A stretch of DNA of 26,988 nucleotides from Lachnospiraceae bacterium (GCA_016301965.1 JAEDOO010000007.1:1-26988); one strand, 5' to 3'. Shown: positions 1 to 9,137, counted from the first letter of the stretch. The notes: generated by a model not told the origin, from the letters alone. Translations and numbers: made by a program.

Positions 1-36
1 CTGAAAAACCGCTGGTAGCGGAGAATGGAGGAAAAA

Positions 37-2208
37 ATGCCGCAGATTACTGTGCTGGATAAACAGACAATTGATCAGATTGCCGCCGGTGAAGTGGTGG
101 AGAGACCGGCTTCTGTTGTTAAGGAGCTGGTGGAAAATGCCATTGATGCCGGTGCCACGGCCATAACCGTGGAGATAAAGCAGGGCGGCATTTCCTTTAT
201 CCGTATTACCGACAACGGATGCGGTGTTGAGAAAAAACAGATTCCTACAGCCTTTCTGCGTCATGCCACCAGCAAGATCACCAAGGTCAGTGATCTGTTG
301 TCTATTCAGTCCCTGGGCTTTCGCGGTGAGGCTCTGTCAAGTATTTCAGCAGTGGCGCAGGTAGAGTTTATCTCTAAGACGAAAGAAAGCCTTACGGGCA
401 GCCGTTATGTGATCGAGGGCGGCGTGGAAAAATCTCTTGAGGAGATCGGCGCACCGGAGGGAACGACGATTCTGGTACGAAATCTGTTTTATAATGTACC
501 AGCAAGATCCAAGTTTCTCAAAACAGCCACGACGGAGGGCAATTATATCAGTTCTTATCTGGAACAGCTGGCCCTGTCTCATCCGTCCGTTTCTTTTAAA
601 TACGTGATGAACGGTCAGGTGCGTTTCCAGACCACCGGCCGCGGGGAGTTAAAGGAGATCATTTACCAGATCTATGGCCGGGATATTGCCCGGGAACTGC
701 TGCCGGTGTCCTATCATGACGGCGAGCTGTCCATACAAGGCTTTATTGGTAAGCCTATTATATCCCGAGGCAACCGTAACTTTGAAAATTACTATGTCAA
801 TGGCAGATATGTCAAAGACAAGATCATTATGAAGGGCATAGAAGAGGGATACCGCACCTTTATGATGCAGCATCAGTATCCCTTTACCTGCCTTTACTAT
901 ACACTTCCGGGTACACAGGTGGACATCAATGTGCACCCAGCCAAGATGGAAGTACGTTTTTCCTCTCAGGAAGATATTTACTTCCACACAAAAGAAGCCA
1001 TTATTCAGGCCCTGCATAGTAATGAGCTGGTGTTTACCGGTGATGACAGTGAAAAGAAAAAAGCTTCTGCTCCAGTGATCCCGAAAAAAGAAGTGCTGCC
1101 GGAGCCTTTTGAGCAGAAAAGGAGGGCACAGGTGCTGCCGCCGGTGTCGCCTGCTGAACCAAAGGATACTGGTGTAAAAGTAGACATCGGAGCAAAAGCT
1201 GTTTACGAAAACCGAGATGCAGAAAATTCGACGAAAAAGCTGTTTTCTTCTAATAATGGCATGATGAAGACTTCAGCAGATCTTGGCAATAGAATAATGA
1301 GAGATCGAGCTACTGTTTACGGCACTGTGGCGCCGGAATCTCATACATCGAAAAATACTGAGAGCGTACTATCCAATCTCTTTACAGAAAAGCGTGATTC
1401 GCGGCATCTTTCTGCTGCACCGGAAGATTCACAGCTAATAAAAACAGATTCCCGCAGTATCCCAGAGCAGAAATCAGCTTCTGGAGCAGATCATATTGCT
1501 GCAAAAGATACAGCGGATTCTAAAACGCAGAACAGACCAGAAGAACTACAGCATGCCGCAGAAAATCAGCCTGCACCACAACAGATGACCCTCTTCGACA
1601 AAGAAAACCAGTTCCCTCTGGCCGACGAAAAGAACTACAGGATCATCGGTCAGCTTTTCGAGACCTACTGGCTGTTTGAGATGGAGGATACGCTGTACAT
1701 CATGGATCAGCATGCTGCTCACGAAAAGGTCATGTTTGAACGGCTGATGAAGGAGCACAAAGAGAGGGCCGTACTTTCCCAGATGATCTCGCCGCCCATC
1801 ATTCTGCATCCGTCCATGCTGGAAATGGATCTGTTAAAAGAGCAGCAGGAGGTATTTATGGAATATGGCTTTGAGCTGGAGCCTTTCGGCAGTGATGCCA
1901 TGGCGATCCGCAGTGTTCCTCACAACCTGTATGGCATCCCGGTGAAGCCATTGTTTGATGAACTGTTGGCGGAATGTGAGCAGGGACTGGGAAAATCCGA
2001 TTCCCGGGAGGTCATCGGTCATCGCATCGCCACTATGGCCTGCAAAGCCGCTGTCAAGGGCAGCAGCCGGATGAGTGTTCCGGAGGTGCAGAGTCTGATC
2101 CGGGAACTTTTGACACTGGATAATCCGTACCAGTGTCCCCACGGCAGACCCACCATTGTGCGCATGACCAAAACAGAAATTGAGAAAAAATTCAGGAGAA
2201 TCGTCTGA
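37..2208 (+). CDS. mutL: DNA mismatch repair endonuclease MutL
   Basis: MutL couples MutS mismatch recognition to strand incision. The N-terminal GHKL ATPase shows ELVENAIDAGA, DNGCGV and the lid motif GFRGEALSSIS within the first ~110 residues. A poorly conserved Ser/Lys/Glu-rich linker spans about residues 335-525. The C-terminal dimerisation/nuclease domain has DQHAAHEKVMFERL (D at ~557), matching the metal-binding DQHA(X)2E(X)4E motif, plus ACKAAVKG and CPHGRP. It is therefore the endonuclease-active MutL of organisms without MutH. An in-frame ATG lies at 25, but GGAGG at 27-31 sits 5 nt before the ATG at 37, so I start at 37 (723 residues). The upstream gene, probably mutS from synteny, lies outside the window. 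miaA follows after 2 nt, implying co-transcription. Confidence 0.96.
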   Translation: MPQITVLDKQTIDQIAAGEVVERPASVVKELVENAIDAGATAITVEIKQGGISFIRITDNGCGVEKKQIPTAFLRHATSKITKVSDLLSIQSLGFRGEALSSISAVAQVEFISKTKESLTGSRYVIEGGVEKSLEEIGAPEGTTILVRNLFYNVPARSKFLKTATTEGNYISSYLEQLALSHPSVSFKYVMNGQVRFQTTGRGELKEIIYQIYGRDIARELLPVSYHDGELSIQGFIGKPIISRGNRNFENYYVNGRYVKDKIIMKGIEEGYRTFMMQHQYPFTCLYYTLPGTQVDINVHPAKMEVRFSSQEDIYFHTKEAIIQALHSNELVFTGDDSEKKKASAPVIPKKEVLPEPFEQKRRAQVLPPVSPAEPKDTGVKVDIGAKAVYENRDAENSTKKLFSSNNGMMKTSADLGNRIMRDRATVYGTVAPESHTSKNTESVLSNLFTEKRDSRHLSAAPEDSQLIKTDSRSIPEQKSASGADHIAAKDTADSKTQNRPEELQHAAENQPAPQQMTLFDKENQFPLADEKNYRIIGQLFETYWLFEMEDTLYIMDQHAAHEKVMFERLMKEHKERAVLSQMISPPIILHPSMLEMDLLKEQQEVFMEYGFELEPFGSDAMAIRSVPHNLYGIPVKPLFDELLAECEQGLGKSDSREVIGHRIATMACKAAVKGSSRMSVPEVQSLIRELLTLDNPYQCPHGRPTIVRMTKTEIEKKFRRIV

Positions 2209-2210
2209 GT

Positions 2211-3167
2211 ATGGAGAAAAAGCCCCTTGTTATTCTTACAGGTCCCACGGCGGTGGGGAAAACAGCCTTGTCCATTGCGCTGGCGCACATGGTGAACGGA
2301 GAGATCATTTCTGCGGATTCCATGCAGGTTTACCGCCATATGGACATCGGTTCAGCAAAGATCCGGCCGGAGGAGATGGACGGTGTGCCCCATCATCTGG
2401 TGGATGTACTGGAGCCGGATGCAGCTTTTAATGTGGTGGTATTTCAGCAGATGGTAAAAGCGGCCATGGAGGGCATCTATGCCCGCGGCCGTGTGCCGAT
2501 ATTGGTGGGCGGAACCGGTTTTTATATTCAGGCGATCGTAAACGATATAGATTTTACCGAATCCGAGGATGACACGGAGTTTCGCAGACAGTGCGAACAG
2601 ATGGCCACGGAGGGCAGGCAGCAAGAACTGTTTGAACAACTGAAAGAAGTGGATCCAGCATCGGCAGAAGCCATTCATCCAAACAATGTCAAACGGGTGA
2701 TCCGTGCCCTGGAATTTTATCATCTGACAGGTCAGCGGATCTCCGAACATAACGAAGAACAGAAAAGCCGTACATCTCCCTATAATTTTGCTTATTTTGT
2801 TTTGCAGGATGACCGCGCACGGCTCTATGAGAAAATCGATCGTCGAGTGGATAGTATGCTGCAGAATGGCCTCGTGGAGGAAGTCAAAGGGCTGATGGCC
2901 ATGGGCTGTACCCGTGACATGGTCTCCATGCAGGGCCTTGGCTATAAGGAGATCATCGACTATCTTGAGGGGAAATGTACCCTTGACGAGGCTGTGTATA
3001 CCATCAAGCGGGATACCCGCCATTTTGCCAAACGGCAGATCACCTGGTTTAAACGGGAAAAAGACGTGATCTGGGTAAACAAACCCGATTTTAACTATAA
3101 AGACGAAGAAATCTGCGCATTCATGCGAAAGGTACTTCAGGAGAAAGGAATCATGACAACATGTTGA
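2211..3167 (+). CDS. miaA: tRNA dimethylallyltransferase MiaA
   Basis: MiaA transfers a dimethylallyl group from DMAPP to N6 of A37 in tRNAs that read UNN codons. The 318-residue length is typical. Visible motifs are the P-loop GPTAVGKT (residues 11-18), SADSMQVYRHMDIGSAK holding the catalytic Asp, HHLVDVLEP, ILVGGTGFYIQA, NNVKRVIRALE and the C-terminal RHFAKRQITWFKRE. The ATG lies 2 nt after the mutL stop, with AGGAG inside the end of mutL. Its 3' end overlaps the next ORF by 7 nt, so translation is probably coupled. The mutL-miaA pairing is widespread in Firmicutes. hfq, which often follows miaA in clostridia, is not here. Confidence 0.96.
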   Translation: MEKKPLVILTGPTAVGKTALSIALAHMVNGEIISADSMQVYRHMDIGSAKIRPEEMDGVPHHLVDVLEPDAAFNVVVFQQMVKAAMEGIYARGRVPILVGGTGFYIQAIVNDIDFTESEDDTEFRRQCEQMATEGRQQELFEQLKEVDPASAEAIHPNNVKRVIRALEFYHLTGQRISEHNEEQKSRTSPYNFAYFVLQDDRARLYEKIDRRVDSMLQNGLVEEVKGLMAMGCTRDMVSMQGLGYKEIIDYLEGKCTLDEAVYTIKRDTRHFAKRQITWFKREKDVIWVNKPDFNYKDEEICAFMRKVLQEKGIMTTC

Positions 3168-4441
3168 AACAGCAGATGTATGCCAGTCTTGGCATCAGTG
3201 AAAAAGTATTTCAGTTCGGAGAAGAAATCGAAGGCACATTAAAGGAACGTTTTGCCGACATCGATGCCTGCGCCGAATACAATCAGTTAAAGGTCATCTC
3301 TGCCATGCAGGAAAACAAGGTCAGTGAAGCCTGTCTGTACGGCACCACCGGCTATGGTTACAACGATATGGGCCGTGATACACTGGAAAAGGTGTATGCG
3401 TCCACTTTCCATACAGAGGATGCGCTGGTGCGCCCACAGATCGCCTGCGGTACCCATGCATTGGCTGTGGCACTGGCTGCCAATTTAAGACCGGGGGATG
3501 AGCTTTTATCTCCCGTGGGCAAACCCTACGATACACTGGAAGAGGTGATCGGCATCCGTCCGTCCCGCGGTTCTCTGGCAGAATACGGTGTAACTTACCG
3601 CCAGGTGGAGCTGAAAGAGGACGGCAGCTTTGACTATGACGCTATTCGCGCAGCCATTACAGAAAAGACGAAAATGGCAGAGATCCAGCGCTCCAAAGGC
3701 TATCTGACCCGTCCTACGTTCTCTGTAGAGCAGATCGGTGAGCTGATCCGTTTCCTGAAATCCATAAAACCGGATATTATCTGTATGGTAGACAACTGTT
3801 ACGGAGAATTTGTGGAAGAGATCGAGCCCTCCGATGTGGGCGCGGATCTGGTGGTCGGTTCTCTGATCAAGAATCCGGGCGGCGGTCTGGCTCCTATCGG
3901 CGGCTACATTGCCGGCAAAAAGGATCTGATCGAAAACTGTGCCTGCCGTCTGCTTTCTCCGGGACTTGGCAAGGAAGTCGGCGCATCTTTGCAGGTGAAT
4001 AAGGATTTCTACCAGGGATTTTTCCTGGCTCCCACCGTGGTTGCCGGCGCATTAAAGGGCGCGATCTTTGCCGCAAATATTTATGAAAAGCTTGGCTTTA
4101 AGGTGGTACCGAATGCCACAGAAAGCCGTCATGATATTATCCAGGCTGTAGAATTCGGCACACCGGAGGGTGTGATTGCTTTCTGTAAAGGTATTCAGGC
4201 TGCTGCCCCGGTGGACAGCTTCGTTACACCGGAACCTTGGGCTATGCCGGGTTACGACAGTGACGTTATCATGGCTGCCGGAGCATTCGTACAGGGATCC
4301 TCCATCGAACTCAGTGCAGACGGCCCCATTAAGCCGCCTTATGCTGTATATTTCCAGGGGGGACTCACCTGGCAGCATGCAAAACTTGGCATACTGATGA
4401 GTCTGCAGAGGCTTTACGAGGTAGGTCTGGTCACACTGTAG
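3161..4441 (+). CDS. methionine gamma-lyase family PLP-dependent protein (YnbB-like)
   Basis: This is a fold-type I PLP enzyme of the family once called aluminium resistance protein and related to B. subtilis YnbB. The Schiff-base lysine is probably K237 in GSLIKNPGGG, and the preceding MVDNCYGEF supplies the Asp that contacts the PLP pyridine. The region YGTTGYGYNDMGRDTLE near residues 60-80 and ALVRPQIACGTHA are typical. At 426 residues it is full length. The family sits beside miaA in many Firmicutes, as here, but its substrate is not firmly established, so true methionine gamma-lyase activity should not be assumed. The start ATG overlaps the end of miaA by 7 nt, and an AGGAGAAAGG stretch lies about 12 nt upstream. 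Confidence 0.9.
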   Translation: MLKQQMYASLGISEKVFQFGEEIEGTLKERFADIDACAEYNQLKVISAMQENKVSEACLYGTTGYGYNDMGRDTLEKVYASTFHTEDALVRPQIACGTHALAVALAANLRPGDELLSPVGKPYDTLEEVIGIRPSRGSLAEYGVTYRQVELKEDGSFDYDAIRAAITEKTKMAEIQRSKGYLTRPTFSVEQIGELIRFLKSIKPDIICMVDNCYGEFVEEIEPSDVGADLVVGSLIKNPGGGLAPIGGYIAGKKDLIENCACRLLSPGLGKEVGASLQVNKDFYQGFFLAPTVVAGALKGAIFAANIYEKLGFKVVPNATESRHDIIQAVEFGTPEGVIAFCKGIQAAAPVDSFVTPEPWAMPGYDSDVIMAAGAFVQGSSIELSADGPIKPPYAVYFQGGLTWQHAKLGILMSLQRLYEVGLVTL

Positions 4442-4453
4442 GAGGATAAGGTT

Positions 4454-5632
4454 TTGAACATTACCGTCATCGGCGCCGGAGCCGCCGGACTGATGGCCGC
4501 TATTTTTGCGGCAGAGGGCGGCGCCAAGGTGCGGCTTCTGGAAAGAAACGACAAAATCGGCAAAAAGATTCTGGTCACCGGCAACGGAAAATGCAATCTG
4601 AGTAATGCAGATACTTCTCTCGAGCACTATGTATCCCACGATGCAGACGGTCTTCGGGAGGTATTTGACGCTTTTTCTTTTCTGGATGCACAGAGATTCT
4701 TTGAACGCTGCGGCATCGTGTTAAAAAGCAGAAACGGCTGGCTGTATCCTTACTGTGAGCAGGCCCAGGCTGTGGTAGGCGTACTGGAACGAAAAGCCAG
4801 AGAAACAGGTGTCAGTATAAAAACCCGGGAAAATGTCACTTCCATACAAAAAGAGGAAAACGGCTTTACGGTCAACACTGAAACATGGCATTATCCCGCA
4901 GACAGGGTGATCCTGACCACCGGTGGTCCCGCTTCTTCTGTGGAAGGTTCCGGCAAAGAGGGGATGCTTCTGGCAGCGGATCTTGGTCACCATCTGTATG
5001 ATCCGCTTCCGGCCCTGGTTCCTCTGCGGATCAGAGAAAAGAAATACTGTGTCTGGGCCGGTACCCGTATGGATGCGACAGCATCTTTATATATTGATGG
5101 AAACTTAAGCGGGAGAGAACAGGGCGAGATCCAGTTTGCCGATTACGGTATATCCGGTATTGCTGTGTTTCAGCTGAGCATTGCCGCTGTACAGGCAGTA
5201 AGAGCAGGCAAAAAGGCGGAGATCATCCTGGATCTGTTTCCGCAGTATACAGAAAACGAACTGCAGGAGCTTTTGGAAAACCGGAGAAACACACTGAAGA
5301 TCAGCCGGGAGGAGGATCTTTTTGTAGGACTTTTGCCGGACCGGATGATCAAAGCCCTGATCATAAAGAAACCAAAGGATGCGGCAGCGTATGCCCGGCT
5401 TTTCAAAGAACTGAGAGTGACGGTTCAGGATGCCCATTCTTTTGAACGGGCGCAGGTGGCAAGCGGCGGCATTTCTCTTTCTGACATAGATACAAAAACC
5501 ATGCAGTCCCGTAAAATCCCAGGACTGTATTTTGCGGGAGAGATACTGGATGTATGTGCGCACTGCGGCGGCTACAATCTGCAGTGGGCCTGGTCCAGCG
5601 GAGCCCTGGCCGGAAGATCAGCCACAAAATAA
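4454..5632 (+). CDS. HI0933/YhiN-family NAD(P)/FAD-dependent oxidoreductase
   Basis: A single-domain flavoprotein of the HI0933-like family. The N-terminal Rossmann dinucleotide motif is IGAGAAGLMAA (G7, G9, G12), followed by a basic GKKILVTGNGKCNLSN segment that is diagnostic of the family. The C terminus carries ASGGISLSDID, LYFAGEILDVCAHCGGYN and LQWAWSSG, which form the FAD site. The 392-residue length is standard. The start is TTG at 4454, supported by GGAGGA at 4441-4446. The E. coli homologue YhiN has been reported as a 23S rRNA dihydrouridine synthase; by homology this protein may act on RNA, but nothing in the sequence proves it. It follows the previous stop by 12 nt and is in the mutL operon. 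Confidence 0.88.
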   Translation: MNITVIGAGAAGLMAAIFAAEGGAKVRLLERNDKIGKKILVTGNGKCNLSNADTSLEHYVSHDADGLREVFDAFSFLDAQRFFERCGIVLKSRNGWLYPYCEQAQAVVGVLERKARETGVSIKTRENVTSIQKEENGFTVNTETWHYPADRVILTTGGPASSVEGSGKEGMLLAADLGHHLYDPLPALVPLRIREKKYCVWAGTRMDATASLYIDGNLSGREQGEIQFADYGISGIAVFQLSIAAVQAVRAGKKAEIILDLFPQYTENELQELLENRRNTLKISREEDLFVGLLPDRMIKALIIKKPKDAAAYARLFKELRVTVQDAHSFERAQVASGGISLSDIDTKTMQSRKIPGLYFAGEILDVCAHCGGYNLQWAWSSGALAGRSATK

Positions 5633-5640
5633 GGAGATTT

Positions 5641-7251
5641 ATGATACGGATTCAACAGGTAAAATGTCCCGTAGGACATACAAAAGAAGAACTGGTCAGT
5701 AAAATATGTCATATCCTGCGGATCCGTCCGCAGCAGTTGGTACGTTACAGCATAGTGAGACGTTCTCTGGATGCCAGAAAAAAGCCGGAGCTTTTTTACA
5801 GCTATATGATTGACTGCGAACTTGACCGGGAGAAAACAGAGAAAAAACTGTGCAACGGAAAAACGATTCTGAAAACACCGGAGAAAGTCTATCATTTTCC
5901 GAAAGAAGGCACGGAAAAGATGAAAGAACGGCCTGTCATCGCAGGATGCGGTCCTGCCGGACTTTTCTGTGCTTATATGCTGGCTTTACACGGGTATGCG
6001 CCGGTAATCATGGAGCGCGGTGCCAGTGCCAGAGAACGGCAGAAGGCGGTGGAACATTTCTGGGAAACCGGCGAACTGTCTACGCAGACAAATGTTCAGT
6101 TCGGTGAAGGCGGTGCCGGTACCTTCTCGGACGGGAAGCTCAATACTTCCGTCAAAGATCCCTTCGGACGCAACAGAGTTGTCCTGGAAACGTTCGTAAA
6201 ATTCGGTGCGCCCGAAAATATTCTGTATGACCAGAAGCCCCATATCGGTACAGATGTGCTGATCGGTGTGGTGGAAGCCATGCGTGAGGAGATCATCCGC
6301 CTGGGCGGGACCTTTCTTTTTGAACATCAGCTCACAGACCTGCAGACAGAAAACGGCGCGCTGAAAGCGATCGAGATCAATCATACCGAATGGATGCCTG
6401 TACAGGTACTGGTGGCCGCCATCGGTCACAGTGCCCGGGATACCTTTTTTATGCTGCAGGAGAAAGGACTGGAGATGGAGGCCAAGGCTTTTGCCATCGG
6501 TGTGCGTATTGAGCATCCCCAGAGCATGATCAATCTGTCCCAGTACGGTGCAGAATATATCGATGGACTGGGAGCTGCCAGTTACAAGCTGACCCATACA
6601 GCCGCCAACGGTCGGGGCATTTATTCCTTTTGCATGTGTCCCGGTGGTCATGTAGTCAATGCCTCTTCTGAGCTAAAACGTCTGGCCGTCAATGGTATGA
6701 GTTATCATGCCCGGGACAGCAAAAATGCCAACAGTGCCATGGTGGTCACGGTTCAGCCCTCGGATTACGAAGCCTATGCAGCTTCTGATATTCCGGATGC
6801 TCTTAAAGGTGTGGATTTCCAGAGAAAACTGGAAGAAAAAGCTTTTGCTGCCGGGCAGGGGGATATTCCTGTTCAGCTGTATGGCGATTTTTGTCGAAAA
6901 ACCGCCAGTACAGGTCCCGGTGAGGTGATTCCCTGTACCCGTGGATCCTATGTCTACGGTGATCTTCGCCAGATTCTTCCGCCCTATGTGAATGAAGCGC
7001 TGGAGGAGGGTATCCGTGCTTTTGGAAAGAAGATCCGGGGCTTTGACCGGGAAGACTGCCTGTTGGACGGACTGGAAAGCCGGACGTCATCGCCGGTGAG
7101 AATCTTCAGAAACGAGCAGTTCGAAAGCAATATTTCCGGCTTTTATCCCTGCGGAGAGGGCGCAGGATATGCGGGCGGCATCACCTCCGCAGCCATGGAC
7201 GGTATCCGTGTTGCGGAGGCCATTGCTGAAAAATACATGAAATTCCGGTGA
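5641..7251 (+). CDS. NAD(P)/FAD-dependent oxidoreductase of the FAD-dependent C-terminal-domain family
   Basis: A 536-residue flavoprotein. After an ~80-residue N-terminal module (MIRIQQVKCPVGHTKEELVS...) comes a Rossmann motif IAGCGPAGLFCAYMLA (G102, G104, G107). It is followed by QTNVQFGEGGAGTFSDGKL, RIEHPQSMINLSQYG and a C-terminal GFYPCGEGAGYAGGITSAAMDG, which closes the FAD site. These are hallmarks of a widespread but poorly characterised bacterial family often mislabelled as a dehydrogenase. An earlier in-frame start exists inside the preceding gene, but AAGGAG at 5631-5636 directly precedes the ATG at 5641, which I take as the start. It follows the HI0933-like gene by 8 nt. Substrate unknown. 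It is the last gene of the mutL-led operon. Confidence 0.87.
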   Translation: MIRIQQVKCPVGHTKEELVSKICHILRIRPQQLVRYSIVRRSLDARKKPELFYSYMIDCELDREKTEKKLCNGKTILKTPEKVYHFPKEGTEKMKERPVIAGCGPAGLFCAYMLALHGYAPVIMERGASARERQKAVEHFWETGELSTQTNVQFGEGGAGTFSDGKLNTSVKDPFGRNRVVLETFVKFGAPENILYDQKPHIGTDVLIGVVEAMREEIIRLGGTFLFEHQLTDLQTENGALKAIEINHTEWMPVQVLVAAIGHSARDTFFMLQEKGLEMEAKAFAIGVRIEHPQSMINLSQYGAEYIDGLGAASYKLTHTAANGRGIYSFCMCPGGHVVNASSELKRLAVNGMSYHARDSKNANSAMVVTVQPSDYEAYAASDIPDALKGVDFQRKLEEKAFAAGQGDIPVQLYGDFCRKTASTGPGEVIPCTRGSYVYGDLRQILPPYVNEALEEGIRAFGKKIRGFDREDCLLDGLESRTSSPVRIFRNEQFESNISGFYPCGEGAGYAGGITSAAMDGIRVAEAIAEKYMKFR

Positions 7252-7347
7252 AGCGGTATACTTTGCAGAAGTTCTGTGTTAAAATATAGGGTACTTTTTG
7301 GAGATTGGACTTCGTTTGCCTGAAGAGAGAAGACAAAGGAGGTCATC

Positions 7348-8049
7348 ATGAAAGAAAAAAGTACCATGCTTTCCATGCCGGAGAATGACAGACCATACGA
7401 AAAATGTCTGTTATTTGGACCGGAAAAGCTGCAGGACGAGGAACTTCTGGCAATCATTCTTCGCACAGGTACCGTAGGCAGCAATGTGCTGGAAATATCC
7501 CGCGCTATCCTGAACCGGGCCCGAGGCGCTGCCGGACTTTTGGCGATCCACCAGCTTTCGGTTAATGAGCTTATGGAAATTCCGGGAGTCGGACAGGTCA
7601 AAGCCATACAGATCCGCTGTTTAAGTGAGCTGTGTAAACGGCTGGCCAGTTTGAAAGGCAGGGAAGGAGAAGAACTGAATTCTCCCGAACGAATTGCCGC
7701 GTGCTACATGGAGAAGCTCAGACATGAACCGCAGGAAAATATCATTTTGCTGCTTTTGGATAAAAAGAACCATCTTCTGGGCGAGCAGTGTGTTTCCCGG
7801 GGAACTGTGGATGCCTCGGTGATCACGCCCAGAGAAATATTGATCGAAGCTTTAAAAATCCAGGCAGTCAATCTGATCCTTCTACATAATCATCCCAGCG
7901 GAAATCCGTCTCCAAGTCGGGAAGACATCTGCCTGACAGAGCGTATTCGGCAGGCTGCGGAAATGATCGGTCTGCACCTGATCGATCACATTGTGATCGG
8001 AGATCAGGCATATTACAGTTTTGTAGAAAATGGAATGCTGAATCAGTAA
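7348..8049 (+). CDS. radC: RadC/JAB-domain protein
   Basis: RadC family protein with an N-terminal helix-hairpin-helix region (LMEIPGVGQVKAIQIR, about residues 73-88) and a C-terminal JAB/MPN domain. The JAMM zinc motif HNHPSGNPSPSRED supplies H180, H182 and D193. The 233-residue length is usual. Despite the old name, a radiation-repair role is not supported in modern work and the substrate is unknown. AAAGGAGG at 7335-7342 gives an excellent ribosome binding site. The 96-nt gap upstream contains AT-rich hexamers (for example TAAAAT near 7280) but no convincing -35/-10 pair, so a promoter is likely but not placed. radC directly before mreB is a conserved Firmicute arrangement. Confidence 0.94.
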   Translation: MKEKSTMLSMPENDRPYEKCLLFGPEKLQDEELLAIILRTGTVGSNVLEISRAILNRARGAAGLLAIHQLSVNELMEIPGVGQVKAIQIRCLSELCKRLASLKGREGEELNSPERIAACYMEKLRHEPQENIILLLLDKKNHLLGEQCVSRGTVDASVITPREILIEALKIQAVNLILLHNHPSGNPSPSREDICLTERIRQAAEMIGLHLIDHIVIGDQAYYSFVENGMLNQ

Positions 8050-8078
8050 CAGTTATTAACGGGATATAAGAGGTTATT

Positions 8079-9110
8079 ATGTTTAAAAAACAACAGTTCG
8101 GTATAGATCTGGGCAGTGATCTTATCAAGATCTATAACGCACGTAAAAATACATTGCTTAAAGAGAAAAATATGATTGCCGTCATGGATCCTGATATATA
8201 TCTGGCAGTGGGCAACGATGCCTACGAAATATACGAAAAAAATCCGAAAAATGTCCAGGTCACGATTCCCATGTCGGCAGGAATGATTGCTGACATAGGC
8301 AGTCTGGAAATTATATTGTATTCTCTTTTAAGAAAATCTTCTCCGCATCTGTCGAAAAGTCCGGAATTGTATTTTGCTGTGCCGACAGATATGACGCAAA
8401 TTGAGAAGCGTGCTTACTATATGCTGACCAGAAACGGGGCATTTCAGAACTGTCATGTTTTTCTGATCAACAGGCCCATTGCAGATGCTATTGCGCTGGG
8501 AATCAATATCAGGAACACAAAAGGCGAGATGATCGTGAATGTCGGTGCACAGAGTACAGAAATATCGGTCATTGCCGACAGACGTGTTATTTTAAGCCGT
8601 GTACTTCCTGTGGGAGGTTATACAATAGATACAGAAATCGTGGACAGTGTCCGCCGTTATCATCAGCTGTTTATCGGCATGCGTACAGCAGCCCGGCTCA
8701 AACTTTCTATGGGAAATATTGAGGAAGAAAAAAGGGAAGCGCGAAAAGCCATGGGAATCAGTTCTGTCACCGGTCTCCCAAAAGAAGGTACGATAGCCAG
8801 TGAAGTCGTTAATCAGGCAATATTGTCAGTGGTAAAAACGATTTGCGGGGAAATACGAAGCGTACTGGAACGAACTCCGCCACAGGTAAGAAGAGAAATA
8901 TACAGACATGGGTATTATCTTTTGGGCGGGACATCATCTCTTCCGGGAATTGACCGATATCTTGCGGAAACTCTGGAATACCCGGTGCTTTTATCCCGTT
9001 TTACGGATGAAGGTACCATACATGGACTTCAGGAGATCATTGCCTCAAGGGATCTGATCCAGCAATGGGCATATCCGGCGGATGGAAAAAAGAAGAAAAA
9101 GAAAAAGTAA
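8079..9110 (+). CDS. mreB: MreB-family rod-shape actin homologue, divergent
   Basis: An actin-fold protein of MreB length (343 residues) in the classic slot between radC and mreC. Phosphate-1 loop: GIDLGSDLIKIY (8-19). The segment VPTDMTQIEKRAYYMLTRNG corresponds to MreB's VPSxxTxVEKRAV region, and GGTSSLPGID is the adenosine motif. Two functional sites differ from canonical MreB. The DIGGGTTE phosphate-2 motif is NVGAQSTE (154-161), and the IEEPMAAAIG segment with the catalytic Glu is INRPIADAIALG (N131-R132). The C terminus ends in seven lysines. It probably scaffolds the elongasome with MreC, MreD, PBP2 and RodA, but ATP hydrolysis may be weak or absent. AAGAGG at 8068-8073 precedes the ATG. 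Another mreB may exist elsewhere in the genome. Confidence 0.85.
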   Translation: MFKKQQFGIDLGSDLIKIYNARKNTLLKEKNMIAVMDPDIYLAVGNDAYEIYEKNPKNVQVTIPMSAGMIADIGSLEIILYSLLRKSSPHLSKSPELYFAVPTDMTQIEKRAYYMLTRNGAFQNCHVFLINRPIADAIALGINIRNTKGEMIVNVGAQSTEISVIADRRVILSRVLPVGGYTIDTEIVDSVRRYHQLFIGMRTAARLKLSMGNIEEEKREARKAMGISSVTGLPKEGTIASEVVNQAILSVVKTICGEIRSVLERTPPQVRREIYRHGYYLLGGTSSLPGIDRYLAETLEYPVLLSRFTDEGTIHGLQEIIASRDLIQQWAYPADGKKKKKKK

Positions 9111-9137
9111 GCCGTAGGCTGTAAAGCGGAGAATAGC

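Noticed and set aside
1..60. Tail of an upstream gene (possibly mutS) at the left edge
   Set aside because: Frame 1 ends in TAG at 16-18 and frame 3 stays open to a TAA at 58-60. Neither short tail can be recognised as MutS, so I cannot choose a frame or name the gene.
2352..3023. Long minus-strand open frame (223 codons) opposite miaA
   Set aside because: It lies wholly within the well-conserved miaA gene, has no ribosome binding site or recognisable domain, and reads like an antisense shadow.
5986..6651. Minus-strand open frame of 221 codons opposite the second flavoprotein gene
   Set aside because: The opposite strand encodes a clearly conserved FAD protein through this whole interval. 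The antisense product has no motif.
7252..7347. Promoter before radC
   Set aside because: TTGCAG (7263) and TAAAAT (7280) are only 11 nt apart, and other pairings are poor. A promoter is likely somewhere here but I cannot place it.
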